The notes: generated by a model not told the origin, from the sequence alone. Shown: positions 1-9,802, counted from the stretch's first letter. The stretch: DNA of 64,000 nt from Agrobacterium rosae (GCF_002915175.1 NZ_NXEJ01000004.1:434001-498000), one strand, 5' to 3'. Made by a program: numbers and translations.

Positions 1-1555
1 CTCGGCAACGCCCGAAATCGCCAAGGCGCTGGAATCCTACTACAACGCAGGCGGACAGCCGATCTGGGTTTCGAATGGCGATCTGAATGAGCGCGCCAGC
101 GCCGTTCTCGCATTTTTTGAAAAGGTCGGTGACAGCGGTCTCAACCCAACCGACTACAGCATTTCCGCGCCTTCGCAGGACGTGACAGCCAGCATTTCGG
201 CAGAACCGGCAGCTCAGGTGCAGAACGCATCCGTTTCCGAACAGCAGTCCATTCCTCCTGCCATGATGCAGTTTGAACTGGCGCTTTCGGCCAAGGTTCT
301 GGCCTATGTGCAGGACACGACACGCGGTCGCGTCGATCCGAACAAGCTGTCCGGCTATCATGATTTCAAGTGCAAGACGGTCAATCTGACGCCGGTTCTG
401 AAGCTTGCCAGCCTCAGCCCGGATGTTGCTGCCTATCTGCGCAGCCGTGAGCCATCCAACGTTGAATATCAGGCGCTGAAAGCCGAGCTGGCAAAGCTGC
501 GGGATGAAGACAAGGACGCCGACAACAAGGTCGTCGTGCCTGCCGATCTCGTTCTCAAGCCCGGTGAAAACAACGCCGATATGGCAAGTGTCGTCAAGGC
601 TATCGAGCATCGCTCTTCCGCCACTTTGAAGACTGGCCATGCCTCGACGCTCTCCAGCTACCAGCAGACGCCGGAATACACGCCTGATCTCGTTGATCTG
701 GTCAAGGCATTCCAGAGCGAAAACGGCCTAAAGGCTGACGGTGTTATTGGCCGTGCAACCGTGCGCGCCATGACCGGCGACAGCAACGAAGCCAAGATCG
801 CCAAGCTGGAAGTGGCCATGGAACAGGTTCGCTGGTTGCCAGCCGATCTGGGCGACCGGTTCGTCTTCATCAACCAGCCTGCGTTCATGGCTTATTATCA
901 TAATGAAGGTGTCGAGGACTTCGGCATGAAGGTGGTCATCGGTTCCAAGGCGAACCAGACCTACTTCTTCCAGGACGAAATCCAGACGGTTGAATTCAAT
1001 CCTTACTGGGGCGTTCCGCAGTCGATCATCATCAACGAGATGCTGCCGAAGCTGCGCCGCGATCCGTCTTACCTGGACCGTCTGGGCTACGAAGTTCAGG
1101 TCAACGGTCGTTCGGTCTCGTCTTCCGAGGTGAACTGGTACGGCTCCACCAATGCGGTTTCCGTGCGCCAGCCACCGAGCAGCGACAATGCGCTGGGTGA
1201 CCTGAAAATCCTGTTCCCGAACGCACATGCCATCTACATGCATGACACGCCTGCGAAGAGCTTCTTCAACCGCGATATGCGTGCGCTGAGCCACGGCTGT
1301 ATCCGTCTGGTCGATCCACGTCGCATGGCTGCTGCCGTTCTCGGCACGACCATGGACAACGTGAACAAGCAGATTGCTGCAGGCCAGAACCGCGCTGTTC
1401 AGGTATCGGGCAAGGTTCCTGTCTACGTGTCCTACTTCACGGCATGGCCGGACAAGGACGGCCACGTGCAGTATTTCGACGACGTCTATGATCGCGACAG
1501 CTACGTCATGAAGGCGTTCGACACGACGACGAAGGCGCGTGCGTCTTCGATCTAA
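1..1555 (+). CDS. L,D-transpeptidase (YcbB-type), 5' end outside window
   Basis: The reading frame is open from the first bases (codons begin at position 2) to TAA at 1553-1555, so about 517 residues are visible and the start and signal peptide lie upstream. The N-terminal part resembles the scaffold domain of YcbB-type enzymes. A peptidoglycan-binding segment lies around residues 215-260, where DLVKAF and [16 protein letters not shown] are visible. The C-terminal YkuD domain carries the active-site pattern HDTPAKSFF followed by SHGCIRL, with the nucleophile Cys at visible residue 433. The family makes 3-3 cross-links in periplasmic peptidoglycan, and rhizobia have many paralogues. A strong hairpin terminator follows directly. 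The family call is secure; the exact paralogue is not. Confidence 0.93.
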   Translation, partial: SATPEIAKALESYYNAGGQPIWVSNGDLNERASAVLAFFEKVGDSGLNPTDYSISAPSQDVTASISAEPAAQVQNASVSEQQSIPPAMMQFELALSAKVLAYVQDTTRGRVDPNKLSGYHDFKCKTVNLTPVLKLASLSPDVAAYLRSREPSNVEYQALKAELAKLRDEDKDADNKVVVPADLVLKPGENNADMASVVKAIEHRSSATLKTGHASTLSSYQQTPEYTPDLVDLVKAFQSENGLKADGVIGRATVRAMTGDSNEAKIAKLEVAMEQVRWLPADLGDRFVFINQPAFMAYYHNEGVEDFGMKVVIGSKANQTYFFQDEIQTVEFNPYWGVPQSIIINEMLPKLRRDPSYLDRLGYEVQVNGRSVSSSEVNWYGSTNAVSVRQPPSSDNALGDLKILFPNAHAIYMHDTPAKSFFNRDMRALSHGCIRLVDPRRMAAAVLGTTMDNVNKQIAAGQNRAVQVSGKVPVYVSYFTAWPDKDGHVQYFDDVYDRDSYVMKAFDTTTKARASSI

Positions 1556-1573
1556 GGCATATATTACAACATC

Positions 1574-1601
1574 AAAAGCGCCTTCACGGGCGCTTTTTCT
1601 T
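1574..1601 (+). terminator. Rho-independent terminator after the L,D-transpeptidase
   Basis: AAAGCGCC and GGGCGCTTT arms flank a short TTCAC loop and are followed by a T-rich run (TTTTTCTTT). It lies 19 bases after the transpeptidase stop and just upstream of glsA. Confidence 0.85.
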
Positions 1602-1617
1602 TATGAGGGCAGGGGCA

Positions 1618-2547
1618 ATGCGGGACATTCAGACGGTTATCAATTCCATCACCGAAAAAATGCAGCCGCGACTGGGTGCCGCGAAGGTGGCCGATTATAT
1701 TCCCGAGCTTGCCAAGGTCGATCCAAAGCAGTTCGGCATTGCCGTGACCACCGTGGACGGTCAAACCTTTGTGGCTGGCGACGCAAAGGTGCAGTTTTCG
1801 ATACAGAGTATCTCCAAGGTGTTCATGCTGACACTTGCGCTGGGCAAGACGGGAGAGAGTGTGTGGAAGCGGGTAGGGCGCGAACCCTCCGGTTCTGCTT
1901 TCAACTCCATCGTTCAGCTGGAGCGGGAGATGGGCATTCCACGCAACCCCTTCGTCAACGCCGGTGCCATTGTCGTTACCGATATGGTTCTGGCGGGCCA
2001 CCAGCCGCGTGAGGCGATTGGCGAGGTGCTGCGCTTCGTGCGCTACCTGGCCGATGACGAGACGATTTCCATTGACAACAGGGTTGCGAAATCCGAGCAG
2101 ACGACCGGCTATAGAAACTTCGCTCTGGCCAATTTCATGAGCAGTTTTGGCAATCTGCACCATCCGGTCGATCATACGCTGGGCGTTTATTTTCACCAGT
2201 GCGCGCTGTCCATGAACTGCGTGCAACTGGCACGGGCAGGGCTGTTTCTGGCCAATCGTGGCCGCAACCCCGTGACTGGCCACTCCGTGGTTTCGGAAAA
2301 ACGGGCACGGCGCATCAACGCGCTGATGCTGACCTGCGGCCATTATGATGGCTCGGGCGATTTTGCCTATCATGTCGGTCTGCCGGGCAAGAGCGGCGTG
2401 GGTGGCGGCATTCTGGTCGTGGCACCCGGAAAGGCGTCCATCGCCGTCTGGTCGCCGGGCCTCAATGAAGTCGGCAATTCGGCTCTGGGCTCTGTTGCGC
2501 TGGAAATGCTGGCAAACGAAATGGGCTGGTCCGTATTCGGGGCTTGA
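1618..2547 (+). CDS. glsA: Glutaminase A
   Basis: This 309-residue protein matches the serine-dependent glutaminase family, which hydrolyses L-glutamine to glutamate and ammonia in the cytoplasm. Visible family blocks are [12 protein letters not shown], containing the S-x-x-K catalytic motif, then [20 protein letters not shown] and the C-terminal GKSGVGGGI. Length matches the usual 305-310 residues. I chose the ATG at 1618 ([10 protein letters not shown]) over an in-frame ATG five codons upstream because the family begins close to this point and a purine-rich stretch precedes it. The gene sits behind the transpeptidase terminator and 71 bases before ttcA, so it probably has its own promoter. 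Confidence 0.95.
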   Translation: MRDIQTVINSITEKMQPRLGAAKVADYIPELAKVDPKQFGIAVTTVDGQTFVAGDAKVQFSIQSISKVFMLTLALGKTGESVWKRVGREPSGSAFNSIVQLEREMGIPRNPFVNAGAIVVTDMVLAGHQPREAIGEVLRFVRYLADDETISIDNRVAKSEQTTGYRNFALANFMSSFGNLHHPVDHTLGVYFHQCALSMNCVQLARAGLFLANRGRNPVTGHSVVSEKRARRINALMLTCGHYDGSGDFAYHVGLPGKSGVGGGILVVAPGKASIAVWSPGLNEVGNSALGSVALEMLANEMGWSVFGA

Positions 2548-2618
2548 TCTTCACGGCATATGCGGGCATTCCCTGAACCTGGAACGCTGACGCGCGTTCA
2601 GGACCAAGCGAGATTGCC

Positions 2619-3497
2619 ATGAACATTGCCGCAGACATCGATGACATGCCCGAAGGCGTCGAGCCTGAAGAGCAGGGTGGCGCGCATCCGCTGTTCGCCA
2701 ATGCACCACGCTCCGTCTCGTTCAACAAGCTGCGCAAACGGCTGTTGCGCAATGTGCGCCAGGCCTTTGATGATTTCGATATGCTGAAAGGCCAGAAGCG
2801 TTGGCTGGTCGGCCTTTCTGGCGGCAAGGACAGCTATGGACTGCTGGCGCTGCTGCTGGATTTGAAATGGCGCGGCCTTCTTCCGGTCGAACTCATCGCC
2901 TGCAATCTCGATCAGGGCCAGCCGAATTTCCCCAAGCATATCCTGCCGGACTATCTGACCAAGATCGGCATGCCGCATCGTATCGAGTATCGCGATACCT
3001 ATTCCATCGTGAAGGAAAAGGTGCCTGCGGGTGGCACCTATTGCTCGCTCTGTTCGCGGCTGCGGCGCGGTAATCTCTACCGCATTGCCCGTGAAGAGGG
3101 CTGCGATGCGCTGCTGCTGGGTCACCATCGCGAAGATATACTCGAAACCTTCTTTATGAACCTGTTTCATGGCGGGCGGCTTGCGGGCATGCCGGCGAAA
3201 CTGATGAATGACGAAGGCGATGTCATGGTGCTGCGTCCGCTGGCCTATTGCGCGGAAGAGGACATGGCGAAGTTTGCGACTGCGATGGAGTTTCCGATCA
3301 TTCCCTGCGACCTGTGCGGTTCGCAGGACGGTCTTCAGCGCAATGCCATGAAAGACATGCTGGCCGATATCGAGCGACGGATGCCGGGCCGCAAGGATGT
3401 GATGTTGCGCGCCATGGCGCACGTTAACCCCTCTCATCTGCTCGACACCAAGCTTTTCGATTTTGCAGGCCTGACTGTCACCGATCCGTCATGCTAG
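2619..3497 (+). CDS. ttcA: tRNA 2-thiocytidine(32) synthetase TtcA
   Basis: This 292-residue PP-loop ATPase thiolates cytidine 32 of certain tRNAs, using an Fe-S cluster. The PP-loop SGGKDS lies at residues 67-72. The paired cysteine motifs CSLC and CDLCGSQ that characterise TtcA are both present, as is the [10 protein letters not shown] block. The gene follows glsA by 71 bases and precedes two inositol-monophosphatase-like genes on the same strand. The first 25 residues are an acidic, poorly conserved extension. Confidence 0.95.
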   Translation: MNIAADIDDMPEGVEPEEQGGAHPLFANAPRSVSFNKLRKRLLRNVRQAFDDFDMLKGQKRWLVGLSGGKDSYGLLALLLDLKWRGLLPVELIACNLDQGQPNFPKHILPDYLTKIGMPHRIEYRDTYSIVKEKVPAGGTYCSLCSRLRRGNLYRIAREEGCDALLLGHHREDILETFFMNLFHGGRLAGMPAKLMNDEGDVMVLRPLAYCAEEDMAKFATAMEFPIIPCDLCGSQDGLQRNAMKDMLADIERRMPGRKDVMLRAMAHVNPSHLLDTKLFDFAGLTVTDPSC

Positions 3498-3543
3498 GAG
3501 ATTAGGTCGTGGAAGCTCTTCCCATTTTTAAAAGAAATGCTTC

Positions 3544-4371
3544 ATGACACTTTCCGATTCCGATCTTGAATTCCTTGTCTCGACCGTTGCAGACGCCGGG
3601 GTGAACGACATCATTCCGCGCTTCCGTAATTTGAGCGCTTCCGACATCTCCGAAAAAACCTCCGTTATCGATCTCGTGACCGAGGCGGATATTCTGGCGG
3701 AAAAGCGCATCACCGCTGCTCTGCTGGAACGTTTTCCAAAAGCCCATATCGTTGGCGAAGAAACCTATGATGCCGACCATTCGGTTATTCCAGCACTTGT
3801 CGATGCGCCGCTTGCCTTCGTGATCGACCCGATCGACGGCACGTTCAATTATGCATCCGGTCTGCCCGCATTCGGTACTTTGCTCGCCGTTACCATAAAA
3901 GGGGAAACGGTCGCGGGCATCATCCACGACCCTGTCATGGGTGATACGATTGTTTCGGTTAAAGGTGCGGGCGCAACGCTGAAACGCAAGAACGGCAGCG
4001 AAGCGAAAGTGACGGCGGCAAAGCCTGTCGATCTCTCTCAGATGGTTGGCGTTTTTTCCTGGGGCCACAGTTTCGAAGAGCGCCGCCCGGTGATCGCCGC
4101 CAACATGACCAAGACCAAGATGGCGCTTTCGCTGAATTGCTCGGCGCATGAATACTGGCTGGTTTCCAGCGGCAAGATTCACTTCATCGGCCATGAAAAG
4201 CTGATGCCGTGGGACCATCTGGCCGGTGTGCTGACGCATCAGGAAGCGGGCGGATACACTTCCAAGTTCGATGGCACCCCCTACCGCCCCGGCGATCTGT
4301 CAGGCGGCATTCTGTCCGCCCCAGATAAGGACAGCTGGAAGATGATACGCCGCGAAATCGTCGGCCTTTGA
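3544..4371 (+). CDS. Inositol monophosphatase family protein, copy 1
   Basis: This 275-residue protein has the metal-binding motifs of the IMPase/FIG superfamily: GEET near residue 77, DPIDGTFNY near residue 96, and MPWDHLAG in the C-terminal half. These enzymes are Mg2+-dependent and hydrolyse sugar or inositol monophosphates; relatives act on histidinol phosphate or 3'-phosphoadenosine phosphate, so the substrate cannot be read from the sequence. All metal ligands look intact. It stands 23 bases ahead of a paralogue that shares the same motif layout, so the two appear to be a tandem duplication in one transcript. Confidence 0.88.
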   Translation: MTLSDSDLEFLVSTVADAGVNDIIPRFRNLSASDISEKTSVIDLVTEADILAEKRITAALLERFPKAHIVGEETYDADHSVIPALVDAPLAFVIDPIDGTFNYASGLPAFGTLLAVTIKGETVAGIIHDPVMGDTIVSVKGAGATLKRKNGSEAKVTAAKPVDLSQMVGVFSWGHSFEERRPVIAANMTKTKMALSLNCSAHEYWLVSSGKIHFIGHEKLMPWDHLAGVLTHQEAGGYTSKFDGTPYRPGDLSGGILSAPDKDSWKMIRREIVGL

Positions 4372-4394
4372 TTTGATACTAGGAAGGAACACCC

Positions 4395-5219
4395 ATGACC
4401 GTTGAACTCGACATCGCATCGCTTGCCAATGCCCTTCAGGAGGCGGCAGGTGTGGAAATCATGCCGAGGTTTCGCAATCTGGGCGAGGGTGACGTGCGCA
4501 TAAAGACGGAAGCCATCGATCTCGTGACAGAGGCCGATGAGGCTGCTGAGCGTCTGATTCGTGACCGGGTGGCCGAATTCATGCCGGATGCACTTTTCGT
4601 GGGTGAAGAAGCCGTTGCGGCCGACCCATCGCTTCTGACCAAGCTGGGCGAGGCAGATCTTGCCGTCGTTGTCGATCCCATCGATGGGACCTTCAACTTC
4701 GCTGCCGGTCTGCCGCTCTTTGGCGTGATGCTAAGCGTTGTATCGAAGGGTGAGACGGTCGCGGGCATCATCTATGATCCCATGGGCAATGACTGGGTCA
4801 TCGCTGAAAAGGGCTCCGGCGCATGGATGTGCAGCGCCGATGGATCGCAGAGCCAGATGAATGTCGTGCCTGCGCCCGAACTTTCGCAAATGGTCGGCAT
4901 TGCCAATACCGGCTATTTCGAGGGCGATGTGCGCCGCCGTTTGCTGAACAATCTGGCCGATGTGCGCCTGTTCACCAGCTACCGCTGTGCAGCCCACGAA
5001 TACCGCACCTTCTGCGGCGGCCACATGCACTTCCTGATGTATAACAAACTGATGCCATGGGATCATCTGGCCGGCACGCTGATCTCGCAGGAGGCGGGTG
5101 CTTACGCTGCCCGCTTCGATGGTTCGCCCTATCTTCCGCACCACACCAGCGGCGGTCTTCTGCTGGCACCCAATGAAGAGACATGGGAACTGTTGCGCGA
5201 GAAGATTTTCACGGTCTAA
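4395..5219 (+). CDS. Inositol monophosphatase family protein, copy 2
   Basis: This 274-residue paralogue of the preceding gene keeps the catalytic motifs GEEAV, DPIDGTFNF and MPWDHLAG, so both copies should be active. Conservation between the two runs along the whole length, and the opening PRFRNLGEGDVRIKTEAIDL is a close match to PRFRNLSASDISEKTSVIDL in copy 1. AGGAAGGA lies about 10 bases before the ATG, a good ribosome-binding site. A strong bidirectional terminator follows, so this is the last gene of the run. Substrate is unknown. A role in histidinol phosphate or inositol metabolism is possible but is not shown by the context. Confidence 0.88.
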   Translation: MTVELDIASLANALQEAAGVEIMPRFRNLGEGDVRIKTEAIDLVTEADEAAERLIRDRVAEFMPDALFVGEEAVAADPSLLTKLGEADLAVVVDPIDGTFNFAAGLPLFGVMLSVVSKGETVAGIIYDPMGNDWVIAEKGSGAWMCSADGSQSQMNVVPAPELSQMVGIANTGYFEGDVRRRLLNNLADVRLFTSYRCAAHEYRTFCGGHMHFLMYNKLMPWDHLAGTLISQEAGAYAARFDGSPYLPHHTSGGLLLAPNEETWELLREKIFTV

Positions 5220-5234
5220 GCGGAGCTTGTTGAA

Positions 5235-5274
5235 ACGCAAAAGGCGCGGATGTCTCCATCCGCGCCTTTTGCGT
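5235..5274. terminator. Bidirectional terminator
   Basis: Perfect 16-bp inverted repeat (5235-5250 and 5259-5274) with an 8-base loop. The arms contain AAAAGG and CCTTTT, so it works in both directions. It lies between the convergent phosphatase gene and the Bcr/CflA gene. Confidence 0.93.
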
Positions 5275-5285
5275 TCTTGGTATTT

Positions 5286-6536
5286 TCAATGTGTCGGTTT
5301 GTTCTGTGGATGAAACAGGATACCTTTTTCGCCAAGCAGCACGAAGCTGAGGCCCACGACGGAAACGATGAAGAAGCCGCCCACCATCGGCAGAGCCGTG
5401 CCATCGAAAGCCTGGCCGATGGCCGCGCCGATCATAGAGCCGCCGATCGTGCTCATGAAGCCGATGACCGATGAGGCCGTACCGGCGACATGACCCAGCG
5501 GTTCCATGGCCAGAGAGTTGAAGTTCGAGCCAATGAGGCCGAACTGGAACATCGCCAAGGCGAACATCACGATAAACAGGAAGAACGGCATGGGCTGGGG
5601 TCCGAAAATCTGCGCCATCAGCCACACGAATGTGATGACGATGAAGCCGATCAACGAGCCATGCGACAGCTTTCTCATTCCAAAATGACCGACGAGGCGG
5701 GAATTGAGGAAGGACGACAGCGCCATGAACAGGGCCACACCGGCAAAGGCAGCAGCGAACCAGGCACCAAGTCCATAAATGCCCTTATAGACCTGTTCTG
5801 CCGAGTTGATGAAGCCGAACAGCGCGCCGAAGATGACGGTGCTGGCGATGGTGTAGCAAAGCGCCACGCGGTTCGTGAGAACGATTTTGAAGCCCTGCAG
5901 GACAGATGCGACGGTAAGCGGACGCACGTCTTCAGGGTGCAGAGTTTCCGGCAGACGCAGATACATCCAGACGGTAACGATGGCGGCAATTGCAGCCATG
6001 AAGCCGAAGATCAGATGCCAATCACCGAAAAACAGCACGATCTGTCCTGTACCCGGTGCGATGACCGGTACGACCATGAACACCATCATGATCAGCGACA
6101 TGACTTCCGCCATCTGTCGTCCGCCGTAAATATCACGAACGATGGAAATGGTAATGACGCGTGTTGCTGCCGAACCGATGCCCTGAATGAAGCGCAGGAC
6201 GAGAAGGCCTGCGAAGGACGGAACGAAGATCACCGCTATGGAGGAGAGAATATAGATGCCGAGGCCGAACAGCATGGGTTTGCGACGACCGAAGCGGTCT
6301 GCAATCGGGCCGTAGAACAGTTGCGAAATGCCAAAACCCAGCAGATAGGCCGAGATGACATATTGCCGATGGTTTTCATTATCGACACCCAGCGACGCGC
6401 CGATTTCCTGCAAGCCAGGAAGCATGATGTCGATGGCGAGTGCGTTCAGCGCCATGAGCGCGGCTGCGAGACCGATAAATTCCGTGCGCCCCATGGAGAT
6501 GGCGCGCGCCGGATCAGATTGTGAAAGATTTGTCAC
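5286..6536 (-). CDS. Bcr/CflA family multidrug efflux MFS transporter
   Basis: This protein of about 416 residues has 12 predicted membrane segments and belongs to the major facilitator superfamily. The opening block MGRTEFIGLAAALMALNA, followed by DIMLPGLQEIG, is typical of the Bcr/CflA drug:H+ antiporter group, as is the GPIADRFGRRKPML loop between segments 2 and 3. Substrates cannot be inferred. The longest frame begins inside the hairpin downstream of grxD. I therefore prefer the GTG at 6536; the ATG at 6494 is the conservative alternative. The gene is last in its direction and ends at the bidirectional terminator. Confidence 0.88.
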   Translation of the reverse strand: MTNLSQSDPARAISMGRTEFIGLAAALMALNALAIDIMLPGLQEIGASLGVDNENHRQYVISAYLLGFGISQLFYGPIADRFGRRKPMLFGLGIYILSSIAVIFVPSFAGLLVLRFIQGIGSAATRVITISIVRDIYGGRQMAEVMSLIMMVFMVVPVIAPGTGQIVLFFGDWHLIFGFMAAIAAIVTVWMYLRLPETLHPEDVRPLTVASVLQGFKIVLTNRVALCYTIASTVIFGALFGFINSAEQVYKGIYGLGAWFAAAFAGVALFMALSSFLNSRLVGHFGMRKLSHGSLIGFIVITFVWLMAQIFGPQPMPFFLFIVMFALAMFQFGLIGSNFNSLAMEPLGHVAGTASSVIGFMSTIGGSMIGAAIGQAFDGTALPMVGGFFIVSVVGLSFVLLGEKGILFHPQNKPTH

Positions 6537-6560
6537 AGACGTTGTCCCAAAAGAACGGCA

Positions 6561-6625
6561 AAGGCGTTGCTTGGGGCAACGCCTAGACATGTTTTTAAAA
6601 GTAGGGGGGCCGGGTTATCCCGGCC
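6561..6625 (-). terminator. Two hairpins downstream of grxD
   Basis: GGCCGGG-TTAT-CCCGGCC (6608-6625) lies immediately after the grxD stop. AGGCGTTGC with its complement (6561-6585) forms a second stem. Read on the minus strand both lead into T-containing stretches. They separate grxD from the efflux gene. Confidence 0.65.
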
Positions 6626-6629
6626 GGAA

Positions 6630-6965
6630 TCAGGCCGCTCCGCGGACGCTGATACCCTGTTCCTGAAGTTGGTCCTGAAGCTCGCCCGACTGGAACATCT
6701 CTTTTATGATGTCACAGCCGCCAACAAACTCACCCTTGATGTAAAGCTGCGGAATGGTGGGCCAGTTGGCGTAATCCTTGATGCCCTGACGCAGATCTGC
6801 GTCGGCAAGCACGTTGATGCCCTTATACTGCAGGCCGAGGTAATCGAGGATCTGTACGACCTGCCCGGAGAAACCACACTGCGGGAACTGCGGGGTGCCT
6901 TTCATGAAAAGCACGATATCGTTGCTCTTCACTTCGCCGTCGATCATTTCGTGAATGCCGCTCAT
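6630..6965 (-). CDS. grxD: Monothiol glutaredoxin, Grx4 family
   Basis: This 111-residue protein has the CGFS active site ([16 protein letters not shown]) and the [19 protein letters not shown] block of monothiol glutaredoxins. Members carry [2Fe-2S] clusters, often with BolA partners, and deliver them to iron-sensing or Fe-S assembly proteins. I chose the start at MSGIHEMI; one ATG lies two codons upstream. No bolA gene is visible next to it, although bolA is a common neighbour in related bacteria. Upstream on the same strand is the brnTA toxin-antitoxin pair instead. Confidence 0.94.
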   Translation of the reverse strand: MSGIHEMIDGEVKSNDIVLFMKGTPQFPQCGFSGQVVQILDYLGLQYKGINVLADADLRQGIKDYANWPTIPQLYIKGEFVGGCDIIKEMFQSGELQDQLQEQGISVRGAA

Positions 6966-7124
6966 GGCCATTTCCTTTCACACGCGGTTCAAGGCCGCTG
7001 CTTCGTTTGTTCTTAAATAACATGGTGGCGGGCGATTTCCAGCCATGAATGGCAAAAAATCCAAGCGGATCGCGCATATCGTCTGTGCGTTGGTCGGTAT
7101 ACGAGACAGAACGAGCTGGGCTGA

Positions 7125-7379
7125 TCAGAGACCAGCAGCTTTTTTCAATACGTCGTCAATGCGCGCCTGCCAGCCGGGGCCTGTCGCCTTGTAATGGTCC
7201 ACCACCTCCGGGCTCAAGCGAATGGAGAGGGGAATTTTCGTCGGTGCTTTTTGCTGGCCGCGTGTTTTGGGAAAAAACGCCGCGATATCATCAGGCAGTT
7301 GCGACGCAGGTTTTGCACGCCCGAAATCGGCATCGGTCCATTCCGGATTGTCGGCATCAATGACTGTTTTGTTTGACAT
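7125..7379 (-). CDS. brnA: BrnA-type antitoxin
   Basis: This 84-residue protein is encoded just behind brnT. Its C-terminal half, with KIPLSIRLSPEVVDHYKATG followed by WQARIDDVLKKAA, is the ribbon-helix-helix DNA-binding fold of BrnA. Its N-terminal half would bind and neutralise BrnT. I start it at MSNKTVID (7379), which overlaps the end of brnT by 23 bases and matches the usual toxin-first order; MTVMSNK (7388) is an alternative. BrnA dimers normally repress their own operon together with BrnT. Confidence 0.88.
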   Translation of the reverse strand: MSNKTVIDADNPEWTDADFGRAKPASQLPDDIAAFFPKTRGQQKAPTKIPLSIRLSPEVVDHYKATGPGWQARIDDVLKKAAGL

Positions 7380-7626
7380 AACTGTCATACTCCTTCTTGT
7401 GCGCCCGACGAAGACTGATCGCGCGTAGTCGTCCGTCTCGGTGCGTAAAGGCCAGGCAATGTGGTTTGCCATCAATCAGGCCCCATGCCCGGTATCGAAC
7501 CTCTCCGTATCTGTTACGGTCATCCTCAACGAAGGCAAGAATTTCGAGATCGACCGCTCGAGAAAGAGACATCCCGTGCTTTTCGATATTGATTTCATCT
7601 TTGGCAGGGTCGAATTCAATTTCCAT
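7357..7626 (-). CDS. brnT: BrnT-type ribonuclease toxin
   Basis: This 89-residue protein has the BrnT pattern: MEIEFDPAKDEINIEKHGMS, then EDDRNRYGEVRYRAWG and the C-terminal RLRAISLRRAHKKE. BrnT has a RelE-like fold and cuts RNA under stress when BrnA is lost. The key basic and acidic residues of the family appear intact, so the module looks functional. I start at MEIEFD (7626); an upstream ATG would add 11 residues that the family does not have. It lies between parE and grxD, where no house-keeping link is expected, which suggests acquired DNA. Confidence 0.9.
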   Translation of the reverse strand: MEIEFDPAKDEINIEKHGMSLSRAVDLEILAFVEDDRNRYGEVRYRAWGLIDGKPHCLAFTHRDGRLRAISLRRAHKKEYDSYVKQNSH

Positions 7627-7675
7627 ATTGTATATACGATTTAAGTGGGTGAATTGCAATATACATACTGTTGGG
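7624..7675 (-). promoter_or_regulatory. Probable brnTA promoter and operator
   Basis: The A+T-rich stretch just upstream of brnT holds inverted half-sites ATATTG (7625-7630) and CAATAT (7658-7663), and the palindrome GTATATAC (7630-7637). Autoregulation by BrnA-BrnT is known for this family. The exact operator is inferred. Confidence 0.35.
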
Positions 7676-7735
7676 GACGCAAACTTAAGGCACCCCTTTC
7701 ATAATATCCGGATCAGGGTATAGGTTACCACTATC

Positions 7736-9802
7736 TCAAATATCCAGATTTTCCGCGAATGCCGAACGATCCTGAATGAAGCGGAAGCGGGCTTCGGGCT
7801 TGGTGCCCATCAGGTTGTCCACGGCTTCGCGGGTGCCTTCGAAATCCACGTCATCGATTTCCACGCGCAGAAGGGTGCGCTTGGATGGGTCCATGGTGGT
7901 TTCCTTCAACTGCGCCGGCATCATTTCGCCAAGGCCTTTGAAGCGGCCGATTTCGACCTTTTTGCCTTTGAAGACCGTTTCCATCAGCTCGGCACGATGC
8001 ACGTCATCGCGGGCGTAGACCGTCTTGGCACCCTGACGAATGACGTAGAGCGGCGGCACGGCCAGATAGAGATGGCTGCCGCGGATGAGTTCGGGCATTT
8101 CCTGATAGAAGAAGGTGATCAGCAGCGAGGCAATGTGCGCGCCGTCTACGTCGGCATCGGTCATGATGACGATGCGCTCGTAACGCAAATCCTCGTCGCG
8201 GTACTTGGTGCGGGTGCCGCAACCGAGTGCCTGGATGAGATCGGCGATCTGCTGGTTGGCGGAAAGCTTTTCGCGGCTGGCACTGCCGACGTTGAGGATT
8301 TTACCACGCAACGGCAGAATGGCCTGATTGGCGCGGTTGCGCGCCTGCTTGGCCGAACCGCCAGCCGAATCACCCTCGACGATGAAAAGCTCGGCACCTT
8401 CGGCTGTGTTCTGCGAGCAATCCGCCAGCTTGCCGGGGAGGCGCAACTTGCGAACGGCGGTCTTGCGGTTGACTTCTTTTTCCTTGCGGCGACGAAGACG
8501 CTCTTCGCAGCGCTCGATGACCCAATCCAGAAGCTTTGCCGCTTCGTTGGGGTTGCCGGCGAGATAATGGTCGAATGGGTCACGTAGCGCGTTTTCAACG
8601 ATGCGCTGGGCTTCGACGGTTGCCAGCTTGTCCTTCGTCTGCCCGACGAATTCCGGCTCGCGAATGAAGACGGACAGCATGCCGACGGCTGAGATCATCA
8701 CGTCATCGGTGGTGATCTCGCGGGCGCGCTTGTTCTGCGTCAGTTCGGCGTAGTTCTTAAGCCCCTTGGTCAGCGCGATGCGCAGGCCAGCCTCGTGGGT
8801 GCCGCCTTCAGGCGTGGGGATGGTGTTGCAGTAGGAATGCAGCTGGGCATCGCCACCATACCAAGTCACGGCCCATTCCATGGCGCCGTGACCGCCGGTC
8901 TTTTCCGTCTTGCCAGAAAAGATTTCGCGAGTAACGGTAAAGTCCTTGCCCAGCGTTGCCGCCAGATAATCCTTCAGGCCACCGGGGAAGTGGAAAACAG
9001 CCTTTTCCGGAATGTCACCGTCCGGTGGCACCATGCCGGGATCGCAGCTCCAGCGTATCTCGACGCCGCCGAACAGATAGGCCTTGGAACGCGCCATGCG
9101 AAAAATGCGGGCCGGGTCGAACTTTGCGTGGTCGCCAAAAATCTGCGGATCGGGATGGAAACGAACGCGCGTACCGCGACGATTGTGCACATCGCCCAGT
9201 TCTTCGAGACCGCCCATGGGAATGCCGCGTGAAAAACGCTGGCGATAAAGCTTGCGGTTTCGGGCCACTTCCACTTCGAGTAGGTCGGACAGCGCATTGA
9301 CGACGGATACGCCGACGCCGTGAAGGCCGCCCGACGTTTCATAGGCTTTGCCATCGAACTTGCCGCCCGCATGCAGCTTGGTCATGATGACTTCAAGCGT
9401 GGACTTGCCGGGAACCTGCGGGTGGTTTTCCACGGGAATACCGCGACCGTTGTCGCTGACCGTCAAAAAGCCTTCGGTGTCCAGGTGGACTTCGATGAAA
9501 TTGGCGTGGCCGGCGACGGCCTCGTCCATGGAGTTGTCGATGACTTCGGCAAACAGGTGGTGCAGCGCTTTTTCATCCGTGCCGCCAATATACATGCCGG
9601 GACGCATGCGCACGGGCTCCAGCCCTTCCAGCACCCGGATGGACGAAGCACCATATTCCTGCTCGGACGAGGTGGTTGCGACCGCAGGCTTCGGCGCGCT
9701 GGCGACAGCTTTCACCACAGGCGTGAGCGCCGGTTCACGCGGCTCCGGCTCCTGTTGCTTTGCAGCGGATTGGCTTGAAAAAAGATCGTTGCTGTCGTCC
9801 AT
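7736..9802 (-). CDS. parE: DNA topoisomerase IV subunit B
   Basis: This 688-residue type IIA topoisomerase ATPase subunit pairs with ParC to unlink daughter chromosomes. The GHKL ATP-binding site is seen as EVIDNSMDEAVAG, DNGRGIPVE and GGLHGVGVSVVNAL. The Toprim domain follows with EGDSAGGSAKQ and DADVDGAHIASLL. The insertions and the C-terminal FKGLGEMMPAQLKETTMDP fit ParE rather than GyrB. The first 50 residues are a Pro/Ala/Glu-rich tail outside the conserved core. The start at MDDSND (9802) was preferred over frames beginning upstream, because the added residues are Cys-rich and unconserved. Confidence 0.94.
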   Translation of the reverse strand: MDDSNDLFSSQSAAKQQEPEPREPALTPVVKAVASAPKPAVATTSSEQEYGASSIRVLEGLEPVRMRPGMYIGGTDEKALHHLFAEVIDNSMDEAVAGHANFIEVHLDTEGFLTVSDNGRGIPVENHPQVPGKSTLEVIMTKLHAGGKFDGKAYETSGGLHGVGVSVVNALSDLLEVEVARNRKLYRQRFSRGIPMGGLEELGDVHNRRGTRVRFHPDPQIFGDHAKFDPARIFRMARSKAYLFGGVEIRWSCDPGMVPPDGDIPEKAVFHFPGGLKDYLAATLGKDFTVTREIFSGKTEKTGGHGAMEWAVTWYGGDAQLHSYCNTIPTPEGGTHEAGLRIALTKGLKNYAELTQNKRAREITTDDVMISAVGMLSVFIREPEFVGQTKDKLATVEAQRIVENALRDPFDHYLAGNPNEAAKLLDWVIERCEERLRRRKEKEVNRKTAVRKLRLPGKLADCSQNTAEGAELFIVEGDSAGGSAKQARNRANQAILPLRGKILNVGSASREKLSANQQIADLIQALGCGTRTKYRDEDLRYERIVIMTDADVDGAHIASLLITFFYQEMPELIRGSHLYLAVPPLYVIRQGAKTVYARDDVHRAELMETVFKGKKVEIGRFKGLGEMMPAQLKETTMDPSKRTLLRVEIDDVDFEGTREAVDNLMGTKPEARFRFIQDRSAFAENLDI

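Noticed and set aside
728-1465. 245-codon minus-strand ORF inside the L,D-transpeptidase
   Set aside because: No domain resemblance, and the plus-strand frame has the full YkuD active site.
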